From Ectobius pallidus (taxonomy: Eukaryota > Arthropoda > Insecta > Blattodea > Ectobiidae), in the NCBI GenBank assembly GCA_964059195.1, contig CAXKWD010000001.1, positions 155,484,532 to 155,548,531 on the forward strand: a stretch of DNA of 64,000 bases. Reading direction: 5' to 3'. Positions 57,077 to 64,000 of the stretch are shown in pieces. A program made the position numbers and the translations under genes. The notes beneath the pieces were generated by a model. It saw nothing but the letters and a program-made list of their open reading frames with translations, did no database searches and had not been told where the DNA came from. The stretch's first letter is position 1; every line of letters begins with the position of its first letter.

Positions 57077-57837
57077 GTGTTAAAGTATCGAAAACAAATT
57101 TCTATCTAAAAGAAAAGTAACTAATTTTATTTTATTTCGAAGCGAATAAAGCTTCGTAAGCAATAACATGGACTATAGAATATTCTTTTACTTAATTCAC
57201 TATGTAGCAATTACAGTTTAAATATCTCAATGAAGATTAAAGAACTTGAAATTCCGGATTTGCAGTACCCAGAAAAGATTCTTAGAAAGCTTAGCATAGC
57301 ATATGCAGAGGTATTTCTTTGCTAGAATAAACAGAGTATACTCCTTGTGAGTGTGACAAATTCCATTCCTATGTTGCAGTTGTATTGAAAAGTGGCTGTT
57401 TTTCTTCTCTCTTTTATTTTCAATTTCCTGCCCCCGTCGCTTAACACACGACAAAGTGCTCTCTTTTTCATTATTACATATCCATAAATAACACTCTTCT
57501 CCCTTGCAGATGTTTTTTTTTTCTCTCTAACTTCGATTGTTACGTCATACACGTTGCTATGGAGATAGAAGATAGTGGAAAGGATTGTGTTTTCTGTTCT
57601 TATTCTGTTTAACGAGATTGCAACAGTTGCAAGGATTGAGAAAACTGCACTGCATCAAGTGTTGATTAGAGACTTTATCAGACATGTTCACTCGACTTAA
57701 AAATCTAAATCAATTTCTTGATACAAAACAAGCTGGTGCATGGAGTTCTTTAAATAATTCATAGGAGAGGTCGAAAAAAGTGGCCTACTTTACTACGCTA
57801 CTTTATATTTTCTTCCACTATTGTTCACAAATATCTA
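57077..57837. other. Intergenic
   Basis: No gene. Pyrimidine-rich stretches near 57400-57530 create short basic frames on the minus strand. Confidence 0.35.
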
Positions 57838-58370
57838 AACTAAACTAACTCCGTGGCACTGCGTCTCTGAAGCGACTACGCCTACCATCCGACCGCTACA
57901 ACAACTACCATAGACAGATGGCAGGATTGGGAGGATGTGGTAAACATGCCGAAGCCAACGGTCGTTAACATAGGCGTACCGAGGGGGGGGGTTTGGGGGT
58001 TTGAACCCCCACCATTGATTAAAAATGGAAAATTGTATAATTTTTTTAAGTCGGCCCATAAATTACTTAATACAAGTATAAAGCGTAGGAAGCTTAAAAC
58101 TCGTTATTTTGCGTCTTAATTTTTAAAATTTTCCGGGGAAGGATCCCCGGAAGCTTAAAACTCGTTATTTTGCATCTTAATTTTTAAAATTTTCCGGGGG
58201 AGGACCCCGGACCCCCCACCCCCTGATGGTTTTCGTGACCGGAGCCGCTAATTTTTAATCAAGTAACTCCCCAGTTTGAATCACGAGGCTGAGTGCACCC
58301 CGTTTCAGATCTCCCTACCTCATAAAAGTTCGAGGAGGTACCGCACCCGAAACCAGCGACTCACCACGAG
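57838..58370 (-). repeat. tRNA-derived SINE, family B, copy 2, split by a MITE
   Basis: The two parts 57838-57968 and 58224-58370 align to 18094-18405 (blocks GGCAGGATTGGGAGGATGTG, GTGACCGGAGCCGCTA, GGCTGAGTGCACCCC). The hAT MITE interrupts after GTTAAC. The tRNA-like head is badly decayed, so this is the older copy. Confidence 0.75.
57969..58223 (-). mobile_element. hAT-type MITE, copy 2, nested in the SINE
   Basis: It begins CATAGGCGTACCGAGGGGGG like copy 1 but in the opposite internal orientation, and keeps the TTGAACCCCC, GGAAGCTTAAAACTCGTTAT and TTTTAAAATTTTCCGGGG blocks. A ~60-bp piece is tandemly duplicated (58089-58147 and 58151-58205). The right terminus is lost, so no 8-bp duplication is visible. 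Confidence 0.75.
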
Positions 58371-60884
58371 AAAACGCGGGTGGTCAGGAATATCTAGTGA
58401 TAAAAATATTAATTAAATGGTCGAAATCTGAGTTGTTATGAATTTAATATTCTTCTATAGGCTACTACGTGGGCCTCCTATGGTAATGTGGGGTCAATAG
58501 GTGACTAATGGCTAAAAAATGGAAACATAATTTTTTAACTATCGAAAAATCTCGTTAGTTGTTAAAAAGTGGGGGTAAGCCCAAATTTACCAGTAGACTA
58601 ATTAATGAGACCGAAGCATTTGTCACCGGGTGGCAAAAATTAAGAGGCGGCATTTTCTTCCTGAAGAGGATCAGTTTTTACATTGTACGACCACTAACCA
58701 CAGGAGACCCTAATAAAACCAGCCTATACTAATATTACTTCCAATAATGAGTAAAATCCATAGCAGCATCGTATGATGGGACACGGCTTACTGCCATATA
58801 CCTCTGGGTTTAGAACTTACTTTTGACAGAAATATTAGTGTTGTGGTTATAATGCATAGTCCCAAATCTTTTTCACTGAAGAGCTCTTCAGTCAGTTGAA
58901 ATCGGATACCACGAGGGTTCAGATCAATACTTCACTATGTTAGGAGCTCCCTATGTAGCACCAGGGATCGAATGATCAATGTAATGTTAATAATAATACG
59001 AATCTTTTAGAAACGTACAATATACTGTATTTAGTTACTATATCTTTTCACAGTATTATGCTATTTCCGCGAAAAATCGAATCTCAGAATTTCACAGGAA
59101 TAGAAAGAATTTCCATTGATGTACACAGTCTGCTTCAAATCCACTTCCTTGAAATGAAACACTTTTAACCCTCTTCAACGATCTCCTTCAGGATGGGTTC
59201 AGTAGAGCCAAGTGCTCTTGCTTTGAGAAGTTTTCTAAATCGCTCTGTTAACACGATGGAAACACCGGTCCTCAGTGTTACCATGCACAAGAAATTGCAA
59301 CTTGTTTTCCTTTTTTTACACAGAACGTTGAAAAGGCATTCACTCGACTTGCTGAATAGATGTACTGGTGGACAGACTGACGGACAGACAGACTTGTAAT
59401 TAGTTCGGAATGAAGACGCTTCTTCTCAAGTTGGCCTTTGAAGTTGTCAAGTTTGCAGGCCTGCTGAAGTTCACACAAACTTCCGGACACTCTGTCATTT
59501 GCACTTCAAAGCGGAAAGGAACGGTGCAACCGTCTTGCCACTTGCAGTTCTCTGTCCACATTACCTAGATTACAATTCCTGTATGTTGTTTTTAAGCTGC
59601 ATTCAATTACAGTGAAATCTCCTTTGAACACAATTATACGTACTCCCAAACATATTGAAACATAATACAAACAATTGAATGGATTCCTTATAGTAAACAA
59701 TGCCGAAAACTTTTTATAAAGTTCCGTCCTGTTAGTTTCACTACCACTGGTTGAATAGAAATCCTTTAAAATCCCAGCTCCTTATGAGGATTGTTTGGAC
59801 TACACGCAGTGAACATACGCTGAAGAATTTTCTTTAGCAATGAATAAAAAAAATTAATTTCATCTCTAGGAACAAAAAGAAAAGACTTCATGGCACTTCT
59901 CCCAAGGAGAGGCAGCACCTACAATCGGTGAGTTGGATAAAACAACATCCCGAGACTTCATTGGTAGACAGAAGTTTGAGGCATATGGTTGAAATGTAGA
60001 CTCCCATGGCCATTACTAGTCTAAATGTTACTTCTTAATTAAGTTATATTTTTCCTCATGAAGCCAAGTATACCTAACTATACCTTGTAAAGTAGTTTGA
60101 AATTCATTTGTTTTCTAATAACTAGCGGGAGAAGTCACTAGAATTGTAATAATAATTATAATTACAATTTTTTGTCAAAACACTTAGTAAGTTTCAGAAA
60201 ATTCAGTGAAGTTGTAATTAAAATTTTATGTAATATGAAATAATTATTTATAATATATGTAATTATGAAATAAAATAAACAATGAAAATATTAAAGACAA
60301 AATATACTTAAAAACAAATACATACAAATTAGACAGCATCTAAAAACAAAGTTACGTTCTTAACAATACATTGGCTTTAAAACAGCTGGAATGAGCAAGA
60401 AGCTACTGTTTTGTTCAAATAAAAAAATATATATTTGTTAGGGAGGAAAGTCAGCTTTTTTCCAATTTTCAGCTATATCTTCTACTGAGTGGCTGTAATT
60501 TAGTATTTACCATCATATTAAAATGTAATTTCGTTAAACACGAGTGGAACACTAGCTAACCTTACGGACCAATAAGCGGTAGATTTTCAAGGAGAGGTAA
60601 ATGTTGTGCCCAAGAGGGAAATTTGTAGAGTGAACATTGTTACTGGCTGCGATATTAGTCTCGGCTATGCGTTGAAGCTTGTTCAGCCTTCTGGCAACTC
60701 GGAGAGGAGAGGGAAAAAACAACATAGCAACCATGCTACATTCAGGATAGAAAGTACCAAGATGAAGAAATAGTACAAGATAATCCTTCCATCGGGTTAT
60801 GTTTTTCTTAACCGAGTCAATTTTTGCAGCAACAAAAATTGTCCTATTGTTGTGTGTTTTGTTCACTCTACGTATCCTAACGTA
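58371..60884. other. Intergenic
   Basis: No gene is recognised; frames are short and without domains. Confidence 0.35.
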
Positions 60885-61407
60885 AGGTGGGACATACAGC
60901 TTTCGATGCTGGAAAATAGGTGAAGTTTCATTTTCTTCTCAGCAATGAATAGTTCTGTAGCCTTTCCATCTGGCATGCTCTATACTGACTAGTTCTACAA
61001 TTGCACACTATTTTCAGAATTAATTTAACTAATACAGTTAATGGGTAATTATCATTACAAAATGGCAGCCAAATTTTGTGCACTGAAGTGCTGTTTCCCT
61101 GATAACTCAAACATTTATTGGCATATTGCAGTGATATTTTGCACGCAAGTATATTCGATATTATTGAACAACACTATCTAGAATCACTTTAATAGTTTTT
61201 TTTTATATTTCTGATGTAATAATTTTAAAAAAATTAACAAGTGATGATTTATTTAAAAGAAAATTTATAGTGCAGATAATCCAAAGATCCTATATTATGT
61301 TGTTCATATGATAGTTACAAATAAATAGAAAAAATAATCACTCATATTGCAATTTACGAAAATAATGAAATAACATTTTTCAGCATCGAAAGCTGTATGT
61401 TCCCCCT
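60885..61407. mobile_element. MITE family E with ~30-bp terminal inverted repeats
   Basis: AGGTGGGACATACAGCTTTC (continuing GATGCTGGAAAA) at the left matches, inverted, the right end TTTTTCAGCATCGAAAGCTG (continuing TATGTTCCCCCT) with one gap and two changes. TA flanks both ends (60883-60884, 61408-61409), which would fit a Tc1/mariner-type target. The 523-bp element is non-coding. Confidence 0.65.
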
Positions 61408-61409
61408 TA

Positions 61410-62410
61410 ATTCAGGTTCCTCAAACCTTATCAACCCGTTTTACTTCAATATGTCCAAGCAAGAAGACTTCTGAAAGAAGATCAATGTAATTATTGTTTT
61501 AAGATCTATGTGAAATTAATCACATGAGACACACGTTTTATGTTAATCAGTTTTCTTTATATTCATTTCAACTTCCCCTGATGTATCTCTCCTCAACATT
61601 ACGTATATGAGAACACGAAAACCAGCATTATACACTTCCGCAGACTCGCAGCGTCGTCCGGCGGGAGATACGACAAGAGCTAAGGCGATAAGTAGTTTGG
61701 CTTTAAAAAAATAAAAAAATAAATAATAATAATAATAATAAATAAATAAATAAAAAGTATCTGTGAAAGGGTGGAACTAGGATGAAGTGTCACTAAGCGT
61801 ACCTGTGCGTACATATGCCTAAAAAATTAAGAAAAGTTTATAGTCTACTTGAGTTCCTCAACTTATAAGAATGTGACACAAAATTCGCCTTTTTGTGTTA
61901 ATTGAAAAAAATATCCCTAGCCGTATTAAAAAAATTAACCAATTCTAATATTATGTGTTCTAATCTTAGGAATAATTGTTTCGAGGTTGTTTAATTGTTT
62001 CTAATATTATTTGTTTCAGTTTTTTATTGAATTATCCTTTGCCATATTATCTGTTAATAGTTTCATCGTTAATACTTAATTTAATTCGATTTTTCTCGTC
62101 CTAAAATGTCAATTATGTCAATTATTTCCATTATAAACTTTCTCGATTGAATCCTTCGAAGGGGCATTATAGTCAAGTATGTTTCCCCAATACAGGCTAC
62201 TTTCTTTAAGTTCATAAAATCGGTGCCCTATGACCAGTCAGTACAAAACGATTATTACAGTGAAATAATTAATACAATTTTACAATATAAGTTACCCATT
62301 TTATTATACTATTTATTTCCTAAATATTAAAACGTGTCACATATTAAATTTATCTCTCCTTCGGTAGAAGCATCAATTTATTTGTGGTGGCAGTTTAATA
62401 TGTAGGGGAT
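61410..62410. other. Intergenic with AT microsatellite
   Basis: A mixed (AAT/AAAT)n tract is at ~61706-61757. No gene seen. Confidence 0.35.
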
Positions 62411-62547
62411 TGCCCCGTTGCCGGTCAGGCCTCGTTACCGAGACAGTGTTCCTGCCTACCACTTCATAACTGTTTTCTGCTGCTATCTAGCATCTTCATG
62501 TGTAACTACTTGTTGACCGGTAACGAGGCCTGACCGGCAACGGGGCA
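62411..62547. repeat. GC-rich perfect 30-bp inverted repeat with 77-base spacer
   Basis: The left arm at 62411-62440 begins TGCCCCGTTGCCGGTCAGGC and the right arm at 62518-62547 is its exact complement. A weaker outer match (GTAGGG / CCCTAC) extends the symmetry to ~45 bp. The arms are CpG-rich in strongly AT-rich surroundings. It could be a very short MITE or the template of a structured RNA. Confidence 0.9.
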
Positions 62548-64000
62548 TCCTTCCCTACCATTCTACAATTTTAGGGAAGTTTAGTTACTAAATTATTTTT
62601 AGTTTTTTATATCTGTGACAATTTTATTCCCTTAGCCTTCTCGTTTTTTTCTTTTTTAATGCCAGGAACGAAAAGTTCATTAAAAAGAAATTGATGGTAA
62701 GGAAGACAAATTTATGTTTATTTAATATTCAGTGTTATGCAGTTAGTATCGGAAAGTATTTATGTGATTATTTCATTCATATACCGCGTGTTTGATATTG
62801 ACCAATAACGTTTAGAAATTCCTCGAATATAGACCAATCACGATCGTTTATCATGTAATATATTTCTTAGGGATGCAAGCATGCAGCTTTATCTGATGAA
62901 ACGATACCTCGTTACTGAAAACATAAGGCATCGACGTTTAATACGCCACAAGCTGCCAAAGGACAGACTGAAATTACATTCTTTTATAAAACATAACTTG
63001 TTTAGAAATTGAAATGTGTCTATTGTTAAAAACACAATATCAATTCGGTGCAAGCCAGTTCTAGTGTTTTATAGCGTTCCGATTCTGAGGATCTCTATCT
63101 TGTGTTACGCACTTGGTAGCATTGGGAACTCAAATCGATTCATTGAATCGATCCATGGACTGTTCATTTATTTAGTATGTCGTGATCTCACAGCAGGCAG
63201 TAACAGTAAGCCACGAATTATGTTTCTGCTGCTATTTTTATTTTTCTATGTTTAGAATTAATATAAGTTTAATTTCTCTGACATTGATTAGGACAGGCTG
63301 GAGAATTAATACAGCCTAAGTCATTACTTGATTTTGTAATTCCTTATCTTAAATCTAATAGCTACAGTGCTGCTGAATTTTACTAGGTTTAATGTTGCTA
63401 TTTGTCAGGTTCTCTCCTTTTGAAATGACTTCACTCATTACTAGATGTAGAATTTCGTTTATGTTCTTTCACAACTGTATGCAATTAAAATAGATTTCTG
63501 CTTTTCAGATTTTCCTTTATTTTTCAGATATCACAATTTATAGAACCAATTAAATATACCAACATAATTTATGTAATTTATTTAACAAACAACAGAAGAG
63601 GTCGTATTTATGTTGGTAACACTGACCCAACTAGAGCCGTCGAGCTGAATCAGCGCCTTCACAAAGCAGCGACTAATTAGCTAAGTTGCCCTGAAAAAAA
63701 GCGTAGCCCGCAACAAACCGCTTCCACTGACGCCTCCATGTTTTTTTCCTCCTCTTGCCTGCTCTTTTCTCTGCATATTTTCTTTTCTGTGGCGATGCTT
63801 CTTTATTTTACGATGATGAAAACAGCCGTGTCTTCTCGACAACGATGTCACTAACAACAAAGTAGCATCGTCAGTGTTCTATTCAGTATGCTTCATCTTC
63901 TGTGCTTTTCATCCTCACTGTCACTATAGCAACGCTACGATTTCTTTAATACAGTCGTACCTGAATGACACTGAGATTAAATTTAACTTTTAAGTTTTTT
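62548..64000. other. Intergenic
   Basis: No gene is recognised. The end of the window (63600-63950) is a little GC-richer, but no coding frame or promoter could be supported. Confidence 0.3.

Noticed and set aside
60552..60866. 104-aa minus-strand frame as a gene
   Set aside because: No recognisable family, no splice context and low-complexity surroundings; not enough support to call.

Overview
This window looks like eukaryotic, almost certainly insect, intergenic DNA. It is AT-rich, gene-poor, full of decayed transposons, SINE-like repeats and microsatellites, and has degenerate TTAGG repeats (the insect telomere motif). One intact intronless ionotropic receptor (IR) gene is present. Cockroaches and termites have very large IR families, and several repeat fragments resemble ones I associate with Blattodea, so a cockroach-type genome is my best guess. 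That is an inference; nothing in the sequence proves the species.

Layout. 1-2.3 kb: a tRNA-derived SINE cut by the window edge and a hAT-type MITE with an 8-bp target-site duplication (TSD). 2.35-5.84 kb: a nearly full-length but broken CR1-like LINE (PHD-finger ORF1, endonuclease plus reverse transcriptase ORF2, AATAAA and an (ATT)n tail). 5.8-23.8 kb: intergenic DNA with a restriction-like-endonuclease fragment of an R2-like retroelement, Helitron-like pieces, SINEs, a Tigger-like MITE and three other MITEs. 23.8-25.7 kb: the IR gene, the only convincing host protein-coding gene. 25.7-39.8 kb: intergenic DNA with a gag-like CCHC relic, two mariner fragments in inverted order, microsatellites and a second Helitron-like copy.

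39,862-53,784 is the main feature: a 13.9-kb, almost perfect palindrome flanked by an exact 6-bp TSD (AAGCGC), with AG...CT termini. Both arms carry the same modules in mirror order: a CpG-rich terminus, an inward promoter-like block with a CRE site and TATA box, two tandem arrays with ACGTCA half-sites every ~98 and ~109 bp, a compact spliced two-cistron transcription unit (178-aa protein preceded by an overlapping small cistron), a third repeat family, and a satellite of 695-bp units rich in TTAGG. The satellite has two units on the left and three on the right, meeting head to head at 46,475/46,476. The TSD length and termini fit a Maverick/Polinton-like element or a related linear DNA virus-like element, but no polymerase, integrase, ATPase, protease or capsid gene is visible. 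It may be a palindromic deletion derivative, or the assembly may have jumped across an unseen unique centre.

53.8-64 kb: intergenic DNA with a LINE C-terminal relic, a SINE split by a second hAT MITE, two inverted-repeat-bounded elements and a GC-rich 30-bp perfect inverted repeat. No genuine tRNA, rRNA or CRISPR was found. Host genes with short exons cannot be excluded by eye.
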